This document shows, one piece after another, positions 51,569 to 60,123 of a stretch of DNA of 61,051 nt. The notes below the pieces were generated by a model. That model did no database searches. It was not told the origin of the DNA and was given only the letters and a program-made list of their open reading frames with translations. Source of the DNA: Chloroflexota bacterium (GTDB lineage: Bacteria; Chloroflexota; UBA6077; CF-72). Each line of letters begins with the position of its first letter. The stretch's first letter is position 1. Made by a program: the position numbers and the translations under genes. Location: positions 1 to 61,051 of the forward strand of contig JAFAZN010000002.1 of the NCBI GenBank assembly GCA_019239775.1. Direction: 5' to 3'.

Positions 51569-53329
51569 TTGGCCAACGACTCGCTAGTCGAGATGTCGTG
51601 GGACCCGATCACGCGCATCATCGGTAGTCTCGGCATCCACACGAAAATCGATTTCGGCAATCGTGAAGTGGCGGAGTGCCACACCACGTCCTCGATCTTT
51701 CGCGGGTACAGTGTGTTCATGCGCGGTAAAGATCCGCGCGATGCGCACTTCATCACCAGCCGGATCTGCGGTATCTGTGGCGATAACCACGCCACTTGCG
51801 CGGTCTACACGCAGAACATGGCCTTCAATGTACGCCCGCCTGCGCTCGCTGAATGGATCATCAACTGCGGCGAAGCCGCGGAGTACATGTTCGACCACAA
51901 TCTGTTCCAGGACAACCTGGTTGGCGTTGATTTTTGCGAGCAGATGGTGCGCGAGACGAATCCGGCTGTACTGGCCCAGGCAGAACAGACGCGGGCACCC
52001 AACGCCGATTGGCATGGTTACCGAACAATCGCCGACATTATGCGCGCGCTCAATCCATTTTCTGGAGCGTTGTACCGCGAAGCGCTGGAGATGAGCCGGC
52101 TCGCGCGCGAGATGTTCACGCTGATGGAGGGCCGCCACGTCCATCCCTCCACGCTTTATCCTGGTGGCGTCGGCACCGTCCCGAGCGTGCAGCTATTCAC
52201 GGAATACACCGTCAGATTGAGCAAATATATCGAGTTCGTCAAGAAGATGGTGCCGCTGCACGACGACTTGTTCGACTTCTTTTACGAGGCATTGCCGGGT
52301 TACGAACGCGTCGGCGAACGTCGCGTCATGCTGGCGTGCATGGGCGCGTTTCAGGATCCCGAGGCGTGCGACTTCCAGTACGCGAGCATGAACGAATGGG
52401 GTCGCAAAATGTACGTGACACCTGGCATCGTCGTTGATGGAGAGTTGCTCACCACCAACCTTATTGACATCAATCTCGGCATTAGGATCCTGCTCGGCAG
52501 CTCGTTTTACGACGACTGGCAGCAACAGGAAACGTTTGTGCGCACAGATCCGCTCGGCAATCCCATCGACCAGCGCCATCCGTGGAACCAGACAACATTG
52601 CCGAGGCCGCAGAAACGCGACTTCGGCAGCCGTTATACCTGGGTCATGTCGCCTCGGTGGTTTGATCCGCGTTCGCAGTCGCTGCTTGCGCTCGACACGG
52701 GCGGCGGTCCACTTGCACGGTTGTGGGTGACCGCGCTCGCCGGTTGGGTCAACTTCGGCTACGTGCAGGCGACAGGTGCGAGTGTGAAAATCAATCTGCC
52801 AAAGACGGCCAATTTGCCTGAGGCAGAGTTCGAATGGCGGGTTCCGCGGTGGGCGAATACGTTGGAGCGCGATCGCGCTCGAACGTACTTCCAGGCGTAC
52901 GCCGCGGCGGCCGGGCTCTACTTCGCCGAGCGCGCCTTGCAGGACGTCTATGCCGGACGCACGGCGACCTGGTCGGACTTCAGCGTCCCCGATGACGCGA
53001 TCGGCTGTGGTTTTCACGAGGCCGTTCGCGGAGGACTGTCGCATCACATGGTGATTCGCGACGGCAAGATTGCCAACTACCATCCCTACCCACCGACCGC
53101 GTGGAACGCCAGTCCGCGCGATGCCAATGGCACTCCTGGTCCCTACGAGGACGCCATCCAGGGGAGCCCTCTCTTCGAAGAGAACCCTCCCGATACATTC
53201 AAAGGCATCGACATCATGCGCACCGTGCGCAGCTTCGATCCGTGCTTACCCTGCGGTGTGCACATGTACCTCGGCGACGGGAAAGTGCTGGAGGTTCGCC
53301 ATTCGCCGACGCTCGGCGCAAGAGTGTGA
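51569..53329 (+). CDS. hhyL: Group 1h [NiFe] hydrogenase large subunit
   Basis: The 586-residue catalytic subunit. The L1 motif SRICGICGDNHATCAVYTQN and the L2 motif DPCLPCGVHMYLG hold the four Ni/Fe-binding Cys and match group 1h. The residues after CGVH (about 22, MYLGDGKVLEVRHSPTLG) would be cut off by the maturation protease. TTG 51569 is chosen; ATG 51593 (MSWDPITRIIG) is in the same frame. It follows the small subunit by 6 bp. Confidence 0.94.
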   Translation: MANDSLVEMSWDPITRIIGSLGIHTKIDFGNREVAECHTTSSIFRGYSVFMRGKDPRDAHFITSRICGICGDNHATCAVYTQNMAFNVRPPALAEWIINCGEAAEYMFDHNLFQDNLVGVDFCEQMVRETNPAVLAQAEQTRAPNADWHGYRTIADIMRALNPFSGALYREALEMSRLAREMFTLMEGRHVHPSTLYPGGVGTVPSVQLFTEYTVRLSKYIEFVKKMVPLHDDLFDFFYEALPGYERVGERRVMLACMGAFQDPEACDFQYASMNEWGRKMYVTPGIVVDGELLTTNLIDINLGIRILLGSSFYDDWQQQETFVRTDPLGNPIDQRHPWNQTTLPRPQKRDFGSRYTWVMSPRWFDPRSQSLLALDTGGGPLARLWVTALAGWVNFGYVQATGASVKINLPKTANLPEAEFEWRVPRWANTLERDRARTYFQAYAAAAGLYFAERALQDVYAGRTATWSDFSVPDDAIGCGFHEAVRGGLSHHMVIRDGKIANYHPYPPTAWNASPRDANGTPGPYEDAIQGSPLFEENPPDTFKGIDIMRTVRSFDPCLPCGVHMYLGDGKVLEVRHSPTLGARV

Positions 53330-54288
53330 CCGACCCGATCGCGGATGCCATTCTCTACGAAGGCTACATGCTGTATCCGTACCGGGCGTCGGCGCTGAAA
53401 AACCAACGGCGCTGGACGTTCGGCGTCCTCGACCCGGGAGCCGAAAATCTAGTCTGCGAGTGCCTGGTCCTCACGGGTCCAACCACGGAAGTCGAAGCAG
53501 TGTTGCGCTACTTTCGCATCGAGCAGAACGTGCCACACTTCACCTCGGTGCACGTCGGACCCTTTGGCATGAACGCACCTGTGATCACCGACACTCTCCG
53601 GCTGCAATTGGACCCAGTGCTCGACGATGTGCGTCGGCTCCATGTAGAAGTGCGCAATCCCGGTCCTCACCTCATGGCCTCCGCGCAGGTACTCCTCCAC
53701 CTCTCAGACGGCGAGTGGGTTGCACCGCGTGATCCGCCACAATGGTTGCAATCGGCTCACGAAACCTGCCACAACAATGGCCTCTGGCCGATCCTCGTCG
53801 GCCCGCCAGATACCCGTCAGCACCTGTTGTGCTCGCCAATTATTGTGGACGACTACGCACAGGTAGCACCCGAGAGCCCACGCCCGTTCTTCGATGGCAC
53901 GGAAATCGACGAGCTGCTGGCGCTGCGCATACAAACACTTTCGCCGGCCGAACAGCAGGAGATCGTCGACCACGGCGACATAGCGGTCCGCGACTTGCTA
54001 CAGCACGTTGTATCGATGCCGCCCCAACAGCTCGCACGTTTGCACGGCGCCCGCCGAACGCTGGCAATCGGCCAGCGTGTTCGCTTATGCCCTGTGCAGC
54101 GCGCGGACATCATGGACCTTGCACTGGCTGGACGCATCGCCACGGTCGTGGCGATCGAACAGGACCTGGAGCAGCGCACGTATGTGGCGGTAACCGTTGA
54201 CGACGACCCGGGCAACGATCTCGGCGCCCTGGGACAGCCAGGTCACCGCTTCTTCTTCAAGCCCGACGAGGTCGTGCCGATCGACTGA
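53326..54288 (+). CDS. Conserved hydrogenase-operon protein of unknown function
   Basis: A 320-residue soluble protein whose GTG overlaps the large-subunit stop. The start (ILYEGYMLYPYRASALKNQRRW) and central PHLMASAQVLLHLSDGEWV are the clearest regions; I see no cofactor motif. Its last part (VRLCPVQRADIMDLALAGR, VTVDDDPGNDLG, HRFFFKPDEVVPID) looks like a separate beta domain. Coupling to the structural genes suggests an assembly or electron-transfer partner. Confidence 0.78.
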   Translation: MTDPIADAILYEGYMLYPYRASALKNQRRWTFGVLDPGAENLVCECLVLTGPTTEVEAVLRYFRIEQNVPHFTSVHVGPFGMNAPVITDTLRLQLDPVLDDVRRLHVEVRNPGPHLMASAQVLLHLSDGEWVAPRDPPQWLQSAHETCHNNGLWPILVGPPDTRQHLLCSPIIVDDYAQVAPESPRPFFDGTEIDELLALRIQTLSPAEQQEIVDHGDIAVRDLLQHVVSMPPQQLARLHGARRTLAIGQRVRLCPVQRADIMDLALAGRIATVVAIEQDLEQRTYVAVTVDDDPGNDLGALGQPGHRFFFKPDEVVPID

Positions 54289-54338
54289 TCGATTGATTGA
54301 TTTACAGATAGTTTGATAGATAGATAGATAGATAGATG
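54283..54338. repeat. Decayed tetranucleotide tract ending in (GATA)5 at a start codon
   Basis: Fourteen consecutive 4-base units in one phase run from the stop of the preceding gene to the start of the next. They read GACT, GATC, GATT three times, TACA, GATA, GTTT, GATA five times and GATG. The ATG of the histidine kinase is the last three bases. Change in copy number would shift the spacing of any promoter upstream of the start without altering the protein. Confidence 0.85.
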
Positions 54339-55988
54339 TTGCCGCGTACGTTAGGTAGCGTTCAGGATGTGCCGCGCAACGTCAACGAGGCGTTGGCTGC
54401 GTTGGGGCAGATGGCTGCCCACCGCGCCGCATTCGACGGTAGCCCGGTTGCTTCCGCAGTCTTACCCAGTGCGCCGGATGGTCAGGGCCTCGCACAGGCG
54501 CAGTACCGAAACCTGATCGAACAGATTCCCGCGGTCACGTTCCTGGCCTCGCTGGTTGGCGGACGAAACCAGCTGTACGTCAGTCCACAGATCGAATCCC
54601 TGCTCGGGTTCAGTCAAGCCGAATGGCTGAGCGACCCGATCCTCTGGTATCGCCAGACGCATCCGGATGACCGCGATCGCGTGAGCACGCTTTTCGCCGA
54701 ATCGTGCGCCACGGGCCGGCCGTTCAGCGATGTATTTCGCGTCATGACGCGCGCGGGCGACACCGTTTGGGTGCATGCGCAGGCGCACTTTGTGCGCGAT
54801 CCGAACGGTCAGCTGTTGTTTCTGCAAGGCGTCGGCTTCGATGTCACCGAACAATACCGCGCACGCGAAGCACGCGAGCAACTGATCAAGGAACAGGCCG
54901 CGCGCGCCGAAGCCGACCGAGAACGTAACCGCTTGCGCGACATCTTGAATCATTTGCCCGCCGCGGTTGCTCTGGTCAATGGTGAGTCACACATCGTCGA
55001 ATTCATGAATCCCTTGGCAATCGACCTGGCGGAGCCCGGACCAGACGCGGTGGGGCGACCCGTCGCGATCGCCTTTCCGGACCTGGCTGCTGGCCTGACC
55101 GAGGCGCTGGAAAGCGCACGTTCGTCAACTCAGGCCGCATCCCTTCGGGAGTTGAGCGTTTCGAGCCCACGCTGGGCCGAGGAGCGCATCTTCGATATCG
55201 AGTGCCAACGCATTGCGTTCGGCGGCACTGAACGCCTTCTGGTGCATGTTGTGGAGACCACGGACCACGTCTTGGCTCGACGGGAGTTCGAGACCGCGGT
55301 CCGTTTGCGCGACGAGTTTCTGTCAATTGCTTCACATGAGCTGCGAACTCCGATTGCCGCGCTCACTGGTCAGGCGGAGCTCGCCCAACGCCGCATGCAG
55401 CGCAGCACGCGCCTCCAACGTCGCCAGATCGAACAGGCCCTGAATTCGATCGTGCGTCAGGCGTCCAAGCTGACACAGCTGGTAACTCAATTACTGGATA
55501 TCTCGCGCTTCGACAACGGCAAACTGGCCATTCAGCGCGGCCCGTGCGACCTCGCCGAAATGGTCACCGCTGTGGTGGAGCGCGCTCGCGCCATCAGTCG
55601 CCAACACGTAATCAGCGTGGAGGCGCCCGCGCAACTGCTTGGTGACATCGACGGACTGCGCATAGAACAGGTGGTCAGCAATCTCGTCGACAACGCGATC
55701 AAGTACAGCCCGAATGGTGGAAAAATCCTGGTGCGCGTGACGGAATCACTCCCGGGCTGGGCCGAAATTTCAGTGCGCGATCACGGCATGGGCATTCCGC
55801 CCGAACGACGCGCCCAGATCTTCGACCGGTTCTACCAGGCCCACGATGGTCAACGCGGCGGACTGGGACTCGGCTTGTATATCAGCCAGCAGATTGTGGA
55901 CCTGCACGACGGCTACATCGAGGCCGAGTGCCCGCCCGACGGCGGAACACGGGTCACAGTCAGATTACCGCTCTCAGCCGACCTCTAA
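54336..55988 (+). CDS. PAS-domain sensor histidine kinase
   Basis: The 550-residue soluble kinase has a PAS domain (about 50-165, YRNLIEQIPAVTFLASL, FDVTEQYRARE), a second PAS-like region (about 200-310), a HisKA domain with the phospho-His in ASHELRTPIAALTG, and an ATPase domain (NLVDNAIKYSPNGG, DHGMGIPPE, GGLGLGLYISQQIV). No membrane helices. PAS domains often sense oxygen, light or redox state; being 47 bp after the hydrogenase operon, it might respond to the same conditions. Confidence 0.9.
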   Translation: MLPRTLGSVQDVPRNVNEALAALGQMAAHRAAFDGSPVASAVLPSAPDGQGLAQAQYRNLIEQIPAVTFLASLVGGRNQLYVSPQIESLLGFSQAEWLSDPILWYRQTHPDDRDRVSTLFAESCATGRPFSDVFRVMTRAGDTVWVHAQAHFVRDPNGQLLFLQGVGFDVTEQYRAREAREQLIKEQAARAEADRERNRLRDILNHLPAAVALVNGESHIVEFMNPLAIDLAEPGPDAVGRPVAIAFPDLAAGLTEALESARSSTQAASLRELSVSSPRWAEERIFDIECQRIAFGGTERLLVHVVETTDHVLARREFETAVRLRDEFLSIASHELRTPIAALTGQAELAQRRMQRSTRLQRRQIEQALNSIVRQASKLTQLVTQLLDISRFDNGKLAIQRGPCDLAEMVTAVVERARAISRQHVISVEAPAQLLGDIDGLRIEQVVSNLVDNAIKYSPNGGKILVRVTESLPGWAEISVRDHGMGIPPERRAQIFDRFYQAHDGQRGGLGLGLYISQQIVDLHDGYIEAECPPDGGTRVTVRLPLSADL

Positions 55989-56336
55989 GGGCGCGAATTC
56001 CGCCACCTTCTCCATCAGGAACCCCAGGTTGAACGGCTTCTGGATGACGGCCTGCGCATCCACATCGGCCAACCTGTCGACGTTGAACGCGGACACCACG
56101 ATGAAGTTGGTCGCCGCACACCGCTTATCTGCGCGACATTGCTGAATGAACTGCCGGCCGTCAAGCCCGGGAATCATCAAGTCGAGAATCACCAATACTG
56201 GCGGAGTCTTGCGAGCTTTTTCGAGTCCTATGAGGCCATCCGCGGTCCAATCAACGCGGTAACCCTCATCCCGCAAAGCCTCAACCAGCACCTCCCGAAT
56301 ATCGGGATCATCCTCGACGACCAGAACCCGAGTCAT
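55974..56336 (-). CDS. Single-domain response regulator
   Basis: The 120-residue CheY-like receiver has VVEDDPDIREVL, phosphoacceptor Asp in VILDLMIPGLDG, VVSAFN and Lys in VIQKPFN. There is no output domain, so it acts by protein contact. It converges on the histidine kinase gene with a 15-bp overlap and is its likely partner. Confidence 0.88.
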   Translation of the reverse strand: MTRVLVVEDDPDIREVLVEALRDEGYRVDWTADGLIGLEKARKTPPVLVILDLMIPGLDGRQFIQQCRADKRCAATNFIVVSAFNVDRLADVDAQAVIQKPFNLGFLMEKVAEFAPLEVG

Positions 56337-56366
56337 GGGGGCGCCCTCCGCACGATTCGTACCGCG

Positions 56367-57338
56367 TCAGGATGTTATCTGTACTGGCACGGGTGCGGTT
56401 AGCGCTTGGTAGGTATTGCTGCCAAACAGCCGAATCTCGTACCCACCACTCGCGAGTCCCGGCGGAAGCACGACATTGCACGACCCGAGTTGTCGGGCAT
56501 CCAGTGGAACCTCGGAGCAGCCGACGTACTGCCAGACGATATAGGAGTTGTTGGCATCGCCTGATCGATAGAGCCCAATCCAGTCGGTGCTATCAGGTGA
56601 GTTGATGCCTCGCCACTTGACGTTTACGACGGTCCCAGCACTCACCAATGACGGGTTGACGGTCAATGCGGCAGGCGCATTGGGTGCACCGGCCGCGCCA
56701 ACCAGCGGCGTTGGCGTCGCCGGCGGCTGCGGAGTGGACGTTGCTGCTGGCGTCGGCGTTACCTGCACCGTGGCAGTCGCGGCCACCGCGGCAACGCTCG
56801 GATCGCCGCACTCCTCCGTATGCGTGTAGGTCGTGCCGTCCAGCGCCACGGTTGGCAAGACTCCGGGCCGACAACCCACCAGTACGGTCCAGTAGTTGCC
56901 GTAGTCACCGCCCTGGGCGTAGCCGGCGCCAATCTCGCGCCAGCGCGGGTTCAACAAGACCCTCTGGTGCTGGTCGTCGCTCATCCACCAGTCAACTGGG
57001 CCTTGCGGATCGGCTGAAATTGCGGAAATGACTTCGACCACGATCCAGCCGCTGTTTGGCGGAACGTGGTAGCCGGCGCGATCGGCCCGATCTTGCGGTT
57101 GCGAACCGTCCGAACCGCTGTGATCGAGGTAATTGTGTTGGACCATGTCGGCGCTGTGTGCCTGCGCTGCCTGTGCCAGCTCTGTGCTGGCTGCAAGCGG
57201 AAGCAATCCGTCGCTCACGCGCTCGCGGTTTATCAGATCGATGACCCGATTGGTCTTGGCGGTATTGTCGGTGGCCTGCGCTCCAGCGGACGACGCGCTG
57301 AGCAGGAAGAACGTCAGGACGCAGAGCGCAATGCGCAT
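56367..57338 (-). CDS. Exported CAP/SCP-domain protein
   Basis: The 323-residue protein has a signal peptide (CVLTFFLLSASSAGAQA), then a CAP domain with INRERVSDGLLPL, AHSADMVQHNYLDHSG, WMSDDQHQRVLLNPRWREIGAGYA and YWTVLVG. A Pro/Thr-rich linker (about 195-225) leads to a C-terminal beta-sandwich (VNVKWRGINSPDSTDWIGLY). Bacterial CAP proteins are extracellular; the role is usually unknown. Confidence 0.88.
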   Translation of the reverse strand: MRIALCVLTFFLLSASSAGAQATDNTAKTNRVIDLINRERVSDGLLPLAASTELAQAAQAHSADMVQHNYLDHSGSDGSQPQDRADRAGYHVPPNSGWIVVEVISAISADPQGPVDWWMSDDQHQRVLLNPRWREIGAGYAQGGDYGNYWTVLVGCRPGVLPTVALDGTTYTHTEECGDPSVAAVAATATVQVTPTPAATSTPQPPATPTPLVGAAGAPNAPAALTVNPSLVSAGTVVNVKWRGINSPDSTDWIGLYRSGDANNSYIVWQYVGCSEVPLDARQLGSCNVVLPPGLASGGYEIRLFGSNTYQALTAPVPVQITS

Positions 57339-57352
57339 TGGCGCCGCACGCC

Positions 57353-58564
57353 TCAGTTGACCACAACCACTGGGGTAGCCTGCTCGGGATCCACCGCGAA
57401 ACCGATCTGATCTGCCGGAATCTGCGGCTTGGTCTGCGAGAACAGGTACTCCCCGTCAGTCCAGGTCACGTTGATACAGCCCTGGCTCTGGTTGGTGCCA
57501 AACTCGTCGTGCCAGTACGTGCCGTGGATTGCCGAGCCATCTGCCAGGAAATACTGCGTAAACGGCACATTCGGCAAATCATACGCGTGCTCGGCGTTGG
57601 GCACCGTCGTGCTCGTCATGCGATCGGTGCGGTATTTGATGAAGGTAGCATAGGTCCCATCTTGCGTCTCGACGCCGGCCTTGCCGAGACTCACGTAGGT
57701 CGTGAACCGAGGCGCTCCATCCTGGAGTAACGTCAGTGTTGAAGCGCTTCGGTCCACCACAATCCACGGGTCGCTGCCAACCTCGTGATCGGGTGGCATG
57801 ACGGTGGGCTGCGGGTCCGGTGCGTGGCTGATCAGCGAGCTGTGAACGTGCGCGCCGGCGAACCGGCCGCCGTCGATGCGGTACCAGGTACTGTTGCCGT
57901 TTACCTCGTCGCCCTGCTCCTCTGAGAGCACCTTCACATGTTCGCCGCCGCTGAATTCTCCAACCACTGGCGCATTCGCGCTCGGAGCGGCGCGGACGTT
58001 AGCCGCTTTGGCGATTCCCCACCAACCGTTGGTCGCGTCATCTGCGGCGGGCAACGTCCATTGCTGGGCGGCCGGGTTGCTGGTGCTCTGGATGGAATGC
58101 AGTCCCAGATAGCCTTCGGTGGTGGCCCACCACAGATTGGAATCGCCGTCAACACCGAGTGAAACGCCCATGACGCGAACGAGGTCGCCCTGGTTGGCGT
58201 CGCGAATGGCGCCGTCACCGGGGTTCGGCCTCGCATAAAGAGTTGCAGTTGGGTCCGAGATTTCGGCGATCCAGGGCTGGGTGGACTCCGCAACATCAGA
58301 CGAAGCGACCCAGCCCTCGGGCGTCTGCGTCATATCTGAATCGCCGCCAATGACGACCACCGTTGCGCCCTTTGACAGCGGTCCGATCGAGCTGGTTCGG
58401 TCTTTATCGCCGTACAGCGTGGTCTGGTTGGCGGTGACAACGGACATCCACGGCGGCCCAAAGCGATCGGCCTGCACCGGAGCGACCGCCACCACCACCG
58501 CCAAAGCCGCACCGATCGCAACCACCGCCGCGCGAATCCGAACCAACCTACTCAAGCCAATCAC
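57353..58564 (-). CDS. L,D-transpeptidase (YkuD) with SH3-like repeats
   Basis: A 403-residue exported protein. After the signal peptide (VVAIGAALAVVVAVAPVQA) come two or three SH3-like cell-wall-binding modules, then a YkuD domain with IHGTYWHDEFG and SQGCINVTWTDGEYLF, which includes the catalytic Cys in SxGC. It forms 3-3 cross-links or attaches proteins to peptidoglycan. GTG 58564 fits the signal peptide; TTG 58597 is an alternative. It ends 14 bp before the CAP-gene start, likely one operon. Confidence 0.88.
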   Translation of the reverse strand: MIGLSRLVRIRAAVVAIGAALAVVVAVAPVQADRFGPPWMSVVTANQTTLYGDKDRTSSIGPLSKGATVVVIGGDSDMTQTPEGWVASSDVAESTQPWIAEISDPTATLYARPNPGDGAIRDANQGDLVRVMGVSLGVDGDSNLWWATTEGYLGLHSIQSTSNPAAQQWTLPAADDATNGWWGIAKAANVRAAPSANAPVVGEFSGGEHVKVLSEEQGDEVNGNSTWYRIDGGRFAGAHVHSSLISHAPDPQPTVMPPDHEVGSDPWIVVDRSASTLTLLQDGAPRFTTYVSLGKAGVETQDGTYATFIKYRTDRMTSTTVPNAEHAYDLPNVPFTQYFLADGSAIHGTYWHDEFGTNQSQGCINVTWTDGEYLFSQTKPQIPADQIGFAVDPEQATPVVVVN

Positions 58565-58692
58565 CGTAAAGCGTCCGAGTCGACGTCGGGCGCACAAGCT
58601 GTGCCAGACACCTGTTCTTCACAAGTGCACCGGATCGCACGGCGTGCCGGCGGCACCGATGAATTTCGGGGTGCGGCGGGGTAGTTAGGGTC

Positions 58693-60123
58693 ATGAATCC
58701 AACGCAGACCTTGTCCGCCGCTCGGCAGCGGTGGGTGCTCGTGCTCGCCGCCGTTTCATCGCTGATGGTGCTGCTCGACGTCACCGTCGTCGTCACCGCC
58801 CTCAACACCATTCGGCTGCAGCTCAATGCTTCGATCGACCAGCTGGAGTGGACCCTCAACGCCTTCACGCTCACGTTTGCGGTACTGCTGATGAGCGCCG
58901 CGGCCCTGGGCGATCGTTTCGGCCAACGCCGCATGCTGGTCATCGGCCTGGGCTTGTTTACCTTCGGATCGGCAGCCTGTGCGTTGGCGCCCAGCATCGG
59001 CTGGCTGATCGCCGCCCGTGCCGTTCAGGGCACTGCCGCGGCGCTGGTTATGCCGCACGCCATGGCGCTGCTCAGCGCGGCCTTCCCGCCCCAGCAACGC
59101 GGCCGCGCGCTCGGCATCTTCAGCAGTATCACTGGCATCGCGCTGATCGGCGGGCCAGCCTTCGGCGGGGTCGTGGTGCAGGGTCTCGCGTGGCAGTGGA
59201 TTTTCTGGTTCAACGTCCCCATTGGGCTCGTACTGATCCCGCTGATCCTGTCACGCATCCAGGAGAGCGCCCGCCGCACGGCCAGCCTGGACTTCGGCGG
59301 CGCGGCCCTCGTGAGCGGCGGCGCTTTGGGCCTGGTCTGGGGCCTGATCCGTGCCAATGTCGACGGGTGGGCCAGCGTTGAGGTCATCGCTCCGTTGGCG
59401 GCAGGCGTCATCCTGCTGACAAGCTTCGTGGCCTGGGAGCTTCGGATGCGCCAGCCGATGCTGCCGATGCGCTACTTCCGCTCCCGCGCCTTCAGTGCCG
59501 GCAACGCCGCGGGCTTCCTGCTGCAAGCATCGACCTTCGGTGCGGTGTTCTTCTTCCCGCAATACCTGCAGACTACGCTGCACTACGGACCGCTCGACGC
59601 CGGCCTCCGACTCGTGCCCTGGACCGCCAATCTGTTCGTGGTGGCTCCCATCGCGGGCAGCCTTGTAAATCGACTCGGCGAACGGCAGCTCGTTGTGCCA
59701 GGCCTCCTGCTGCAGGCCGCCGCTCTGGCCGCCATTGGTCTGATCGCGCATACCGGCGGCGGGTACAGTGCCATGCTGGTGCCACTCATCCTTGCCGGCG
59801 TCGGAGCCTCGATGGCGATGCCGGCCCAGCAGAACGCCGTCATTAGCTCCGTACCGCCGGCCTCGATCGGCGTTGCCGCGGGCACCCTGAATACCTTGCG
59901 CCAGCTTGGCGGCACTTTCGGCGTGGCTATCCTGGCGGCGGTCTTCACCGGCAATGGCAGCTACGCCTCCGCCGCGTCGTTCAGCGATGGCTTCGTCGCG
60001 GCCATCGGTGCAGCCGCGCTCATGGCGCTGCTCGGCGCCATTGTCGGAGCCGGGCTGCCAGGCCGCCGTTCGGCCGCTCAAACAGTGCTCGCCACCGCCC
60101 CAGTGCTGGCAGAGGCAGCGTGA
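58693..60123 (+). CDS. MFS multidrug exporter, DHA2 (14-helix) type
   Basis: The 476-residue membrane protein has about 14 helices, with motif A GDRFGQRRMLVIG, motif C-like GIALIGGPAFGGVVVQ and the N-terminal LLDVTVVVTALNTI typical of drug:H+ antiporters of the EmrB/QacA group. Substrates cannot be predicted. The stop overlaps by one base the start of the sigma-factor gene (TGATG), an unusual pair that suggests common control. Confidence 0.9.
   Translation: MNPTQTLSAARQRWVLVLAAVSSLMVLLDVTVVVTALNTIRLQLNASIDQLEWTLNAFTLTFAVLLMSAAALGDRFGQRRMLVIGLGLFTFGSAACALAPSIGWLIAARAVQGTAAALVMPHAMALLSAAFPPQQRGRALGIFSSITGIALIGGPAFGGVVVQGLAWQWIFWFNVPIGLVLIPLILSRIQESARRTASLDFGGAALVSGGALGLVWGLIRANVDGWASVEVIAPLAAGVILLTSFVAWELRMRQPMLPMRYFRSRAFSAGNAAGFLLQASTFGAVFFFPQYLQTTLHYGPLDAGLRLVPWTANLFVVAPIAGSLVNRLGERQLVVPGLLLQAAALAAIGLIAHTGGGYSAMLVPLILAGVGASMAMPAQQNAVISSVPPASIGVAAGTLNTLRQLGGTFGVAILAAVFTGNGSYASAASFSDGFVAAIGAAALMALLGAIVGAGLPGRRSAAQTVLATAPVLAEAA

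Noticed and set aside
54283-54338. CRISPR-like or IS-end repeat
   Set aside because: The unit is four bases long with no spacers, target duplication or transposase nearby; it is a microsatellite.
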